Positions 34,566 to 42,953 of a DNA stretch of 64,000 bases are shown here, in pieces. The notes under the pieces were generated by a model. The model was not told the DNA's origin, did no database searches, and saw nothing but the letters and a program-made list of their open reading frames with translations. The stretch comes from JAJXWB01 sp965246795 (GTDB lineage: Bacteria; Pseudomonadota; Alphaproteobacteria; Rhizobiales; Beijerinckiaceae): assembly GCA_965246795.1 (NCBI GenBank), contig CBDFFN010000021.1:370910-434909 (forward strand). Reading direction: 5' to 3'. Each line of letters begins with the position of its first letter. Position 1 is the first letter of the stretch. Both the position numbers and the translations under genes were made by a program.

Positions 34566-34760
34566 GACCCCGCAGTGGCTTTTGGCCGGCGGGGCAAAAG
34601 CGACGTTATCTGCGTCGCTTGAGGCCATTCACGCTCCGATCCCAGCGCAAGTCCAGTCTTAAAGCGCATTAAGTTCTTCGAACTGGAGAAGATGTAATTT
34701 GTCGTCGTTGGATATTTGCGCTATGCCGCGCGCTCCCCCAAATAACTACGGATTACCAAG

Positions 34761-35015
34761 ATGCAGCTCTCCAAGAGGCAGGAAAACCGTCTCCAATCCA
34801 TCATCGACTCTGCGAAGCAAATCCTGGCTGACGCGGGTAAAGCGCAGCCGAAGGGCGCCAAAAGTTCTGGTGGTCATCCGACGACACGCCGTCGCGGCGC
34901 CGATCTCGTCGCTTTCAAGAAGATGCTGAAGGCCGAACGCAAGAAGGGCGCGTCCGTCGCCGACCTCGCCAGCAAGCATGGCGTCACGCCGTCCTACATC
35001 TATCAGATGCAATAA
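34761..35015 (+). CDS. small HTH-like protein
   Basis: An 84-residue basic protein with ATG 34761. The N-terminal half is a charged helix (QENRLQSIIDSAKQILADAG); the C-terminal 30 residues (KKGASVADLASKHGVTPSYI then YQMQ) are a homeodomain-like helix-turn-helix as found in MucR-type and transposase-like regulators. It is transcribed away from the DUF3489 operon and may be a regulator or nucleoid-type protein (inference). Confidence 0.65.
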   Translation: MQLSKRQENRLQSIIDSAKQILADAGKAQPKGAKSSGGHPTTRRRGADLVAFKKMLKAERKKGASVADLASKHGVTPSYIYQMQ

Positions 35016-35177
35016 GCCGTCACGCTTGCGCGGCAGCGAGGCTTCAGATCAGTCCCGCCGCCGGCATCGCGACCAGCAATCCGATGCAGGCTCCAAACAG
35101 CATAAAAATTGCGCCCTGTGTGCGACTGCAGGGCTTCGTCAGGCTGTCGATCAAGGCAAGGCGCTTCGCCTGCTTCA

Positions 35178-35477
35178 TCAGACGAATAGGACACCCACCT
35201 TGTCGCCGATACGCCAGGCGACGCTGCAGTGACGCTCGTAGCCGTTTGGCAATCCAACGACAGTCATCGAGCTGGGCAGCCATTCCGATGCTGGAACCGT
35301 CAGCCGTGCGCCTCGCTCTGACAGCTCTGACGCTATGCATCGAAGCGGAATGGGCAATCCTTTGGACATAAGGTGGATGGGGATATTGACGACCTTTCTC
35401 TCCGACTTGCGGTGGTCCGAGCGAGACAAAGCTGCATCAGGTTTACGAGGCGGTATAAGATCGAATGCTTGCGACAT
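35178..35477 (-). CDS. PilZ-domain protein
   Basis: A 99-residue protein. RKSERKVVNIPIHL gives the RxxxR-type cyclic-di-GMP contact of PilZ (here R23 and R27), then SELSERGARLTVPASEWLP carries a (D/E/N)xSxxG-like turn in variant form, and HCSVAWRIGDKVGVLFV is the closing strand pair. With the usual DxSxxG motif changed to ELSERG, c-di-GMP binding is likely but not certain. ATG 35477. Confidence 0.7.
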   Translation of the reverse strand: MSQAFDLIPPRKPDAALSRSDHRKSERKVVNIPIHLMSKGLPIPLRCIASELSERGARLTVPASEWLPSSMTVVGLPNGYERHCSVAWRIGDKVGVLFV

Positions 35478-35568
35478 GCCTTACGCTATCGCCCATTCGC
35501 TAAGTCCTTCCTAAAGCGAAGGATTATTCTGTTTAGCCGAGCATCGTGGTTACCACCAGATTAGGTAA

Positions 35569-35793
35569 TCAGCCGCGCATACGCCGAACGATCGTCACGC
35601 CTTCGAGCAAGGCTTTTGCTTCGTAGATCAGCGGCTCGATCTCCAGCAGCGTCTCGATCGAGCGATCGTCGAGACCCTCCGACGCAAAACTTTTCGCGTT
35701 CGCCGACACGAGATGCGCTTCCCGCAATCGCGCCTCGATCTGCTCAATCATGCGAACCGTCATTCGCAATGTAAGATCGTCTCTGGCCGCCAT
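35569..35793 (-). CDS. small helical protein, unknown function
   Basis: A 74-residue protein with GAGGAGA before ATG 35793. Almost all is predicted helix (MTVRMIEQIEARLREAHLVS, SIETLLEIEPLIYEAKALLE). No family recognised. It is independent of the AmpG gene downstream. Confidence 0.55.
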   Translation of the reverse strand: MAARDDLTLRMTVRMIEQIEARLREAHLVSANAKSFASEGLDDRSIETLLEIEPLIYEAKALLEGVTIVRRMRG

Positions 35794-35898
35794 CGCTGTC
35801 TCCTCTATCGGGCGGCAATGGACACTCAGATCATTGGGACAGTCGAGAAGAAAGGTGCTGCATTATAGACATACATATCGCCGGTCGGCAGCCGTGGA

Positions 35899-37227
35899 TC
35901 AGTGTGTAGAAGCATTCGCTGACGGGGCTTCATCGGAAATGCCGACTTTTGCCCATACGAAAAAAGCCAGCAGCGCGACCGGGATTCCGATCAACGAGGT
36001 TCCGACGAAAAACCAGGCGAAACCCGTCCACTCGATGATGAAGCCCGAGAAACCTGCCAGCACGCTTCCCGGAAACGCGCAAAGCGACGTCAGCAGACCA
36101 AATTGGCTTGCCGCATGATCGGCGGATGCGAGCGTCGACATGTAGGTGATCAAAACGATCGATGCGAAAGCATAGGCAAAGCCTTCGATACTGACAGTCG
36201 CGGCGAAGGTCCAGAAGGCAGCGCCGCTGTCGCCGCCATGTGCCGCGAGATAAGCCAGGCTCAAGTGAGATACTGATCCGGCAACTGTTCCGATAAGGAG
36301 ACTCGGCAGCATGCCGATCCTCGGGATCAAAGCACCAGCTGCAAAGGTCCCGCCAAGCGCTATCCAAAAGCCGAAGAGCTTGGTCACGGTCGCGATGTCG
36401 GTATTGGAAAAGCCTTGGTGCTTGAAAAGCGGCACTGCCATCGCGCTTGCGATGTATCCGGGCATCCGAAAGCCCGCCACGAGAAGCAAGATGACGGGCG
36501 CGTAGGGACCGAGGCGGATCCATAGATCGCGTATTGGAGCCCAGATGGTCTCAACAAAGCCCGCACGCGAAAGCTGTGGCTGTTTGTCGGACGGCGGCTC
36601 CGGCGCGGCCGCGGCGGCGATCATGCCCACCAGCATGAGTCCTCCCATGCAGAGGTAGGCACCTCTCCATCCAATACGGTCGGCAAGAAAAAGAGCCCCT
36701 GCGCCTGCAGCAAGGTTGCCGATCCGCCAGCCGATCTCTGTCCAGGATGACAACACTGCCTGCTTCTCGGGTGGCCGAACGCTGGTAATGCGCCAACCGT
36801 CGATGACGAGATCGAGGGTCGCTCCTGCAAAGCCTAGCGCCAGAGAAAAGGCGATCGTCCATGCCAGCCAATGAGCCGGGTCGCCGAAGGCAACGCCGAC
36901 CAAGGTTGCCATGACGCCAAGATGGGCAACCAAGATCCAGCCGCGTCTGCGACCCATCGCACGGCCGAGCACCGGAGGATCATACCTATCGAGGAACGGC
37001 GCCCATAAAAACTTGAACTTATACGCCAGCGTCAACTCGCTCAGGAGCCCGATGGTCGCGATCGAAATCCCGGCATCGGACAACCATGCCGACTGAGTGG
37101 AGTACGTCAGAAGAAACGGTATGCCCGATGTAAAGCCTAGACCCAACGCAGGCGCGATCCGTCGGTCCGTGAAGAGTGCTGACCAGAAAGGTGCTACTCC
37201 GGCGCGCTGTGTGGTCGCTGCTTCCAT
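35899..37227 (-). CDS. ampG: AmpG-family muropeptide MFS permease
   Basis: A 442-residue major-facilitator protein with twelve hydrophobic segments. The start (LGFTSGIPFLLTYSTQSAWL and LTLAYKFKFLWAPFLDRYDP) is typical of AmpG, the inner-membrane importer of GlcNAc-anhMurNAc peptides in cell-wall recycling, with the MGRRRGWI loop between helices 2 and 3. ATG 37227. No ampC or ampR lies nearby. Monocistronic, divergent from the MHYT kinase. Other solute roles cannot be excluded since several AmpG paralogues occur in alphaproteobacteria. Confidence 0.88.
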   Translation of the reverse strand: MEAATTQRAGVAPFWSALFTDRRIAPALGLGFTSGIPFLLTYSTQSAWLSDAGISIATIGLLSELTLAYKFKFLWAPFLDRYDPPVLGRAMGRRRGWILVAHLGVMATLVGVAFGDPAHWLAWTIAFSLALGFAGATLDLVIDGWRITSVRPPEKQAVLSSWTEIGWRIGNLAAGAGALFLADRIGWRGAYLCMGGLMLVGMIAAAAAPEPPSDKQPQLSRAGFVETIWAPIRDLWIRLGPYAPVILLLVAGFRMPGYIASAMAVPLFKHQGFSNTDIATVTKLFGFWIALGGTFAAGALIPRIGMLPSLLIGTVAGSVSHLSLAYLAAHGGDSGAAFWTFAATVSIEGFAYAFASIVLITYMSTLASADHAASQFGLLTSLCAFPGSVLAGFSGFIIEWTGFAWFFVGTSLIGIPVALLAFFVWAKVGISDEAPSANASTH

Positions 37228-37669
37228 GCGCTAGCATTGACGATAAGAGACGATATGGCCAGTGTTGATCCCATCCCAACACGTCGAAACTAACGTTATC
37301 ATTCGGCCGACTGCCACACTCTAATTATCGATGTGTGAGGCCAAGATCGCGTAGTCGATTCACAGGGTCTGCCCATTATTAGAGCTGCAAGAAAGGTTCA
37401 GTCACGCAAGCGGCCCGAGAGACTTCTCGCTGCCGGTTGACCTGCGACGGACGGTAGTTCGAATAGCCGTCAATAACCTCAGCCGTAATGAATAACGTCT
37501 ATTCGTATTGAGTTTTTTTGCTGTTGTAGGACATAGCCCCTCATTTCGTGGGGACCGTCGAACGAATCTATGCTGCAGTCCTGAAATAAAAGGCGGACCG
37601 TAGCTGACGATCGCATCGATCGGCCTATGCCTACGACCGCTCGACTCTCGAACTTCGCCAGGATCATCT
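37228..37669. other. divergent promoter region
   Basis: 440 bases between ampG and the MHYT kinase. Open frames inside overlap each other and lack protein character. No clear operator repeat or hairpin was found. Confidence 0.4.
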
Positions 37670-39547
37670 GTGAACGCCCACGCTCTCCACACGGGCTACA
37701 ATCCTTCAATGGTCGCGCTGTCGATCGTTATAGCGGTTTTCGCTTCGTACTCGGCTCTGGACCTCGGCAGCCGTGTCCGGGGATCTAAAGATCAAAATCG
37801 CTGGGCTTGGCTTTCAGGCGCCGCACTCGCGATGGGCGGCGGCATCTGGTCGATGCATTTCATCGGAATGCTGGCTTTCGAACTTGGGATGCCGGCTGCC
37901 TACGACTTCAGCACGACACTCGTCTCCCTAGCCTTGGCAATAGTTTTCACGGGTGTTGCGTTCTTCCTCGTCGGTCAACGCGAAACGAGACGACGTGACG
38001 TGCTCATTGGCGGCCCCATCATGGGCGCCGGCGTCGCAGCAATGCACTACGTAGGTATGGCCGCTATGAGAACGCCGGCCAATCTCGCCTATAGTATTCC
38101 TATTGTCACTCTTTCCGTGGCAATCGCGATCACCGCCGCGACGGCCGCGCTCTGGCTATCGTTCAGGCAGCATGGCATCTGGCAAAAGATTATTGCTGCG
38201 AGCATCATGGGTTTCGCAGTTGCTGGGATGCATTACACCGGCATGGCAGCAGCCACATTTAGTGCCGAGCAGACATCCGGTGAGGTGTCGCACGCGACAA
38301 ATCTCGGTCGGTCGCCGCTCAGTCTTATCTTGCTCGTCGCGGGCACAACGTTCGTCATACTCTTTATTGCGATGCTGACGTCGTCCCTCGATCAGCAGCG
38401 CGTACAACGCGATCTACAACAAAGTGAGGAACGGTTTCGCGCGGCTGTGAAGGCGGTGCGCGGTGTTTTGTGGACGAATGACGCGGCGGGCCGAATGGTA
38501 GGTGATCAACCGGGTTGGGCGACCATTACAGGGCAGTCTCGATCAGAGTATGAAGGACACGGTTGGGTAAACGCAGTCCATCCCGACGATGCCGTTTCCA
38601 GCCTTGCCGCTTGGGAGGAAACCGTTCGAGAAAAGCGGACTTTCATATTCGAACATCGTCTTCGCTCGAACGATGGTGGCTGGCGCCATTATGCCATCCG
38701 CGCGGTACCGACTTTCAATAGCGAAGGCGATATTCGTGAATGGGTTGGTGTACACACAGACATTACTGAACAACGGCAGGCCGAAGCGCGTCTTCGAGAA
38801 TCGAACGAGGAGATCCAGAGTTTCACGCATATCATCAGTCACGATCTGCGCGCCCCTCTCGTTAATATCATGGGCTTTGCTGGGGAGCTTGCGGAGCTTC
38901 GAAACGACGTTAGCGAAGCGCTCGTCGGAAAATCGGAAGCAGGCCGTATCGATCGCGATTTTGAGGAGTCACTCGGTTTCATCAAGGCTTCTGTTGAGCG
39001 AATGGAGCGTTTGATCGCCGCCGTGCTTCGACTATCGCGAGATGGCCGGCGCGAATTCCAGATAGAGGCGTTGGATATGACCCGACTGCTTCAAGTGCTT
39101 GCAGATGCGCAGCAACATCAGGCGGAAACAGTCGGGGCGGTCGTACGGGTAGCAAAGGGTCTCCCCTTGATCGATGCTGATCGTCTGGCTGTTGAGCAAG
39201 TCTTCGGCAACCTGATCGACAACGCGCTGAAGTATCTTGATGGAGATCGCTCGGGCCGCGTCGAGATCACGGGCGCAAACGTCGCGGGCGGTTTCGCCCG
39301 CTTTGAAGTTGCGGACAATGGCCGCGGCATCGATCCGAAAGATCATACGCGTATTTTCGAGCTCTTCCGGCGATCCGGGTCGCAAGATCAAGCTGGCGAA
39401 GGCATTGGCCTTGCGCACGTCAAAGCGCTTTTGCGTGCGTTAGGAGGCACCATCACGATGTCGTCTCAGCCTGGCGAAGGGACGACGTTCAGCGTGACCT
39501 TGCCGAGAGCGGTTGAGGGGAATGAGGCGCATGCTGCTGCCGAATAA
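37670..39547 (+). CDS. MHYT-domain sensor histidine kinase
   Basis: A 625-residue protein from GTG 37670, six bases after AGGA. Residues 1-245 are a seven-helix MHYT sensor with the motif three times (MHFIGM, MHYVGM, MHYTGM), thought to bind copper and sense oxygen, CO or NO. A PAS/PAC domain follows (about 255-375), then HisKA with the phospho-accepting His391 in ISHDLRAPL, and HATPase_c with VFGNLIDNALKYL, DNGRGIDPKDHTRIFELF and GEGIGLAHVKALL. No response regulator is adjacent, so the partner is elsewhere. Membrane-bound two-component sensor. Confidence 0.92.
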   Translation: MNAHALHTGYNPSMVALSIVIAVFASYSALDLGSRVRGSKDQNRWAWLSGAALAMGGGIWSMHFIGMLAFELGMPAAYDFSTTLVSLALAIVFTGVAFFLVGQRETRRRDVLIGGPIMGAGVAAMHYVGMAAMRTPANLAYSIPIVTLSVAIAITAATAALWLSFRQHGIWQKIIAASIMGFAVAGMHYTGMAAATFSAEQTSGEVSHATNLGRSPLSLILLVAGTTFVILFIAMLTSSLDQQRVQRDLQQSEERFRAAVKAVRGVLWTNDAAGRMVGDQPGWATITGQSRSEYEGHGWVNAVHPDDAVSSLAAWEETVREKRTFIFEHRLRSNDGGWRHYAIRAVPTFNSEGDIREWVGVHTDITEQRQAEARLRESNEEIQSFTHIISHDLRAPLVNIMGFAGELAELRNDVSEALVGKSEAGRIDRDFEESLGFIKASVERMERLIAAVLRLSRDGRREFQIEALDMTRLLQVLADAQQHQAETVGAVVRVAKGLPLIDADRLAVEQVFGNLIDNALKYLDGDRSGRVEITGANVAGGFARFEVADNGRGIDPKDHTRIFELFRRSGSQDQAGEGIGLAHVKALLRALGGTITMSSQPGEGTTFSVTLPRAVEGNEAHAAAE

Positions 39548-39793
39548 GCTGCGACCTAACTGAAGTCACCCGTCAATACAGCTGAGTCAGCTTTGCGCCA
39601 ACAACGGACTCTCACGCTCTGCCCAAAAGCGGACGTTCACTCGCGAAGTCACTTTGTCCGATGCCGACCCTAAGCGGACATATCCGCTGGATTTGCTTGA
39701 ATTTATGAATGTCGGTGGGAGCCTACACTGCCTTGGTGTTCGCCTGCTTGACGATGGGGCCCATCCCCGTCTCCGCCATTTGGGATAGCGGCC

Positions 39794-40297
39794 TCATGCG
39801 GTGCGCCAAGGCGACAACCGCGGAATCCACCGCGGGACGTTGGCGCGGAAATCTTCGTACTCGGTGCCAAAGCTCTCAGCCAGCACCGGCTCCTCGTAGG
39901 CCAGGACAAAGGCGTGGAACGCGAGCCACATGAGCCCGCCGTAAATCGAGAGACGCCCGTCGCCGAACAGGAGCCCCTGGCCCAGGATGACCGCAACTAC
40001 GGCGACGTACATGGGATTGCGCACGTAGCGATAGAGCCCTGTCACCACCAGGTTCTGTGGCGGTGCGATCGGCGCCGGCGTACCCAATCCTTGCAGCGCA
40101 AAGCGCGCAAAAGAGTCGATAAGCCCGGGCAGACCCGCGACGATCAACAGCATCCCGACCCCGCGCATCGTCTGCAGGCCGAAGAACGGCGGCTGAAACT
40201 CCCAATGCGTGATCGACCACGGGATGAGTCCTGCCAGGACGCTGGGCGCAACCGCAAAGAAGAGGGTAGAGCCTAATACCGCGATCGTTTTCCGCAC
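39794..40297 (-). CDS. isoprenylcysteine carboxyl methyltransferase-like membrane protein
   Basis: GTG 40297, preceded by AGGAAGGCGG, starts a 167-residue protein with four or five helices. The C-terminal LVVTGLYRYVRNPMYVAVVA block and the final YEEPVLAESFGTEYEDFRAN segment are the S-adenosylmethionine-binding signature of the ICMT/phospholipid methyltransferase (PEMT) superfamily. In bacteria the substrate is usually unknown. Last gene of the operon DUF2892-sigma-membrane protein-ICMT, 43 bases after the previous stop. An upstream extension to 40426 is not used. Confidence 0.85.
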   Translation of the reverse strand: MRKTIAVLGSTLFFAVAPSVLAGLIPWSITHWEFQPPFFGLQTMRGVGMLLIVAGLPGLIDSFARFALQGLGTPAPIAPPQNLVVTGLYRYVRNPMYVAVVAVILGQGLLFGDGRLSIYGGLMWLAFHAFVLAYEEPVLAESFGTEYEDFRANVPRWIPRLSPWRTA

Positions 40298-40340
40298 GGA
40301 ACCGCCTTCCTGTCCTGTCGCAATGAGCGCGTTCACTGGT

Positions 40341-40565
40341 TCAATCGCGACGGCCCTGTAAAAGCGTCTCCACCAGGCCCACGGTCCAACATATTGGACA
40401 TCCGCGTAGCGCGACGAGAGCGGCAACCCCCGCGCCCAAGGATAGCCACGGGTGCGCGGTCTGGTGGACGATGGCCCAAGCCAGTAGCGCCGCCGCAGCT
40501 GCGCCGCGCATAAGGTGAGCGCCCAGGGAAGCGCTTCCGAACATGCCGACTTTTTCGAAGGTCAT
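40341..40565 (-). CDS. small membrane protein with RGCPICW motif
   Basis: A 74-residue protein, ATG 40565 directly after the sigma-factor stop (TGAATG). Two helices (about 20-34 and 41-54) enclose a His-containing loop, and the C-terminus carries RGCPICWTVGLVETL. The CPxCW pair is similar to the CPAC end of the DUF2892 protein three genes upstream, which suggests redox or metal function at the membrane (inference). Family not firmly recognised. Confidence 0.65.
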   Translation of the reverse strand: MTFEKVGMFGSASLGAHLMRGAAAAALLAWAIVHQTAHPWLSLGAGVAALVALRGCPICWTVGLVETLLQGRRD

Positions 40566-41120
40566 TCATGTGCTCTCTCGTCCGCTGTCCTTCGTGCCGA
40601 GGAGGTATTCGCGCACCAATGCGCGGGCGCGGCGCAGGCGACTTTTGGCCGCTTCGCGCGTCACGCCGAGCCGCCCGGCGATCTCCCCAATCGTCAGATC
40701 TTCGAGATCTCGCAGCAGCAACACTTCGCGATGAGGCGGCGAAAGCGACTCGATCGCATTGATCAAGTCTATGCGCAAATCATCCGACGGGACCTTTGCG
40801 AGTTCCCGCGACTCTTGCAGGCTGGCGAGCTCCTCGACCCCGCGCATCAGCATCAGCGCCGGCAGCATGCAAAGGCGCGCGATGACGGTGAGCAGCCAGC
40901 CGGCGAGTGCGGCTGGACTGCGGATCGTGCCCACGCGCCGGTACACGACGATAAGTGCTTCTTGCACGACATCCTCGATGACCGAGGCGCGGTAGCAAAG
41001 GCGCCGGGCGTATCGTCGGATGTCCGGCTGCAGCGCCACCAAAAGCTGTGTCAGCGCGTACCGGTCACCCGATTGTGCCGCGAGCAGCAGATCGTCTGAC
41101 ACGCGCGCCAAGGCAGTCAC
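40566..41120 (-). CDS. ECF-type RNA polymerase sigma factor
   Basis: GTG 41120, overlapping the upstream stop as GTGA, gives 184 residues. Region 2 is seen in RYARRLCYRASVIEDVVQEA then LIVVYRRVGTIRSPAALAGW, and region 4 in ESLSPPHREVLLLRDLEDLT and IGEIAGRLGVTREAAKSRLR. It lacks a fused extension. The transcription unit also holds three membrane proteins; none is a recognisable anti-sigma factor, although one of the small proteins could fill that role (inference). The open frame to 41297 is read-through and not used. Confidence 0.88.
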   Translation of the reverse strand: MTALARVSDDLLLAAQSGDRYALTQLLVALQPDIRRYARRLCYRASVIEDVVQEALIVVYRRVGTIRSPAALAGWLLTVIARLCMLPALMLMRGVEELASLQESRELAKVPSDDLRIDLINAIESLSPPHREVLLLRDLEDLTIGEIAGRLGVTREAAKSRLRRARALVREYLLGTKDSGREST

Positions 41121-41323
41121 CCCTTCAGCGGCTCGCGCCCGGCGATGGCGCAGGCAGGGCAATAGCCGAACACGCCGGTGACCAGCGTCACGACACCCGC
41201 GCCGCTGAGCAGTAGCCCGAGCGGCGAAGCGTGCAGCGCAACCACGCCGCAGATGAGCATGGAGCCTCCGCCGATCAGCCGGGCCGCGCGCTCCCACCCG
41301 CCAACGTTCTTCCTATACCACAT
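41117..41323 (-). CDS. DUF2892 (YgaP-like) small membrane protein
   Basis: ATG 41323 gives 68 residues: MWYRKNVGGWERAARLIGGG, a first helix over the Leu/Ile/Val stretch, then LLLSGAGVVTLVTGVFGYCP ending in CPAC near residue 58. The NVGxxER start and the CPxC end are the DUF2892 signature found in YgaP-type membrane domains linked to rhodanese activity. First gene of the sigma-factor operon. The 14-codon open extension upstream is not required. Confidence 0.8.
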   Translation of the reverse strand: MWYRKNVGGWERAARLIGGGSMLICGVVALHASPLGLLLSGAGVVTLVTGVFGYCPACAIAGREPLKG

Positions 41324-41555
41324 GTCCCGTGCTCCGGTTTGCGACGCGCCGCTTGACGCATCCACTCAGACAAGAGGGCGCAAACCCGGCGCCGGGGTCG
41401 CGGCAGAAAAAATACATTGAGGAACGGGAGCTTCAGCAGGCTGGCGTCGGGTGCGGGCCTGGGCGCCGACGATACCGCGGTCGCACCGACAGTGAATGTC
41501 GGCTTCCACCCAAGTCGGTCGGTAGCGGCGGCGCCTAACCGCAGCTACTTTTTTG

Positions 41556-42176
41556 TCATAGGTCGGTCTGCTCCGACAAGACTAGGGCGTCGTCGACCTC
41601 GATGCCGAGATACCGGACGGTGCTTTCCAGCTTGCTGTGCCCGAGCAGGAGCTGGCAAGCTCGCAGATTGCCTGTCCGCTTGTAGACCAGGGCAACTTTG
41701 GTGCGACGCAGGCTGTGGGTGCCATAGGCCGCTGGATCGAGGCCGGCGAGGGCGACCCAGTCGTCGACGAGCCGGCTGTACTGTCGTGTCGTGACATGAT
41801 CGCCGGCATGGCTGCGGCTCGGGAACAGCCAATCGCTTGATCGCAGGCTGCGCTTCGACAGCCATGCCGAAAGAGCCTCGCGTGTCGGATCGGTCAATTC
41901 GAACGGAACGGGCCGGCCGGTCTTCTGCTGGACGATCGTCGTGCGCAGGCGAATGGAGTCTCCGAGGTACACATCCGAAACGCGGAGCTTCACGAGATCG
42001 CAGCCTCGCAGCTTGCTATCGATCGCGGTATTGAACATGGCGAGGTCTCGGACGCGGCACTCATGCCGAAGCCGAGTTCTGATTGCCCAAATGTGTTTGG
42101 GCTTTAGCGGTGGCTTTGGTCCGACTATCTGCCCCTGGTTCCACGAGACGCGGGAAGATGATTGTACAGTGGTCAT
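41556..42176 (-). CDS. compact tyrosine recombinase/integrase
   Basis: A 206-residue integrase that is almost only the catalytic domain. The active-site set is visible: Arg in SKLRGCDLVKL, Lys in the QQKTGRPV beta-hairpin, HSLRR, LLGHSK and the nucleophile Tyr in VRYLGIE. The usual N-terminal core-binding domain is absent; only 35 residues precede the fold (PKPPLKPKHIWAIR). Its first 31 codons have a diverged copy at 45145-45238. Probably acted on insertion of the neighbouring defence genes (inference). Confidence 0.9.
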   Translation of the reverse strand: MTTVQSSSRVSWNQGQIVGPKPPLKPKHIWAIRTRLRHECRVRDLAMFNTAIDSKLRGCDLVKLRVSDVYLGDSIRLRTTIVQQKTGRPVPFELTDPTREALSAWLSKRSLRSSDWLFPSRSHAGDHVTTRQYSRLVDDWVALAGLDPAAYGTHSLRRTKVALVYKRTGNLRACQLLLGHSKLESTVRYLGIEVDDALVLSEQTDL

Positions 42177-42252
42177 TGCGATCTCCTTTCGGAGACGACC
42201 ATGCTGATACAGTCGATGGGTACGCGCGAATCGCTCAGATCGGAGAAACGAG

Positions 42253-42723
42253 ATGGACTCGCGAATGTTTGTGCGCCGGAGCTTTATTTTTGCGGCGGTA
42301 GCGAGCGGGCTGACAACCGTTGGATGGATCGGTACATCGTCCCAAGCAAGAGCTCAGACTGTAGGGAAAGCAATGACGACGGCATCCGGCCTTAAGATCA
42401 TGGACGACAAGATTGGAACGGGCGCAACTCCGAAGCCCGGGCAAACCTGCGTCATGCACTACACGGGCTGGCTTTACGAAGGCGGAACGAAAGGCCGGAA
42501 GTTCGACAGTTCGCTCGACCGCGGCCAGCCTTTCGAATTTCCACTCGGAAAGCAGAGGGTCATAGCCGGCTGGGACGAAGGTGTTGCTTCCATGAGTGTC
42601 GGCGGCAAACGCACGCTCATCATCCCGCCTGAACTTGGATATGGAGCGCGCGGCGCCGGCGGCGTCATACCGCCGAATGCGACGCTGCTTTTCGAAGTCG
42701 AACTGCTCGACGTGAAAGGCTAG
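42253..42723 (+). CDS. FKBP-type peptidyl-prolyl isomerase, exported
   Basis: A 156-residue protein. The N-terminus carries an RR pair before a hydrophobic core (FVRRSFIFAAVASG), a Tat-like or Sec signal peptide ending near AQA. The FKBP domain (about 48-155) has VMHYTGWLYEGG, KFDSSLDRGQPFEFPLG, VIAGWDEGVASMSVGGKR and the closing GVIPPNATLLFEVELLDV, with the usual aromatic pocket. It folds periplasmic proteins by prolyl isomerisation. Divergent from the integrase gene with 76 bases between starts. Confidence 0.93.
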   Translation: MDSRMFVRRSFIFAAVASGLTTVGWIGTSSQARAQTVGKAMTTASGLKIMDDKIGTGATPKPGQTCVMHYTGWLYEGGTKGRKFDSSLDRGQPFEFPLGKQRVIAGWDEGVASMSVGGKRTLIIPPELGYGARGAGGVIPPNATLLFEVELLDVKG

Positions 42724-42953
42724 CGCCTAATCAGCTGACGCGATCACCCTTATGCTCTCGCGAACGCGCCAAAAGCTGACTCTTGGGTGCAACCCGTAAG
42801 CGGACGTTCGTCACGCGGAGTGATTAGGCCGCTGTCGACCCAAGTAGGACCTTCGCAGTGTCTGCGTGTTGGCAAGTTGATGGCGGGAACTAAAGGGCGG
42901 GGCCGATAGCTGACTGACAGCTCAGTCGGCGCTTTGTATATACATAACTGTGC

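Noticed and set aside
39614..39680. Short AAGCGGAC repeats (also near 42800 and 49236)
   Set aside because: Dispersed octamer-size repeats without arrangement or conserved flanks; possibly common in the genome and not informative here.
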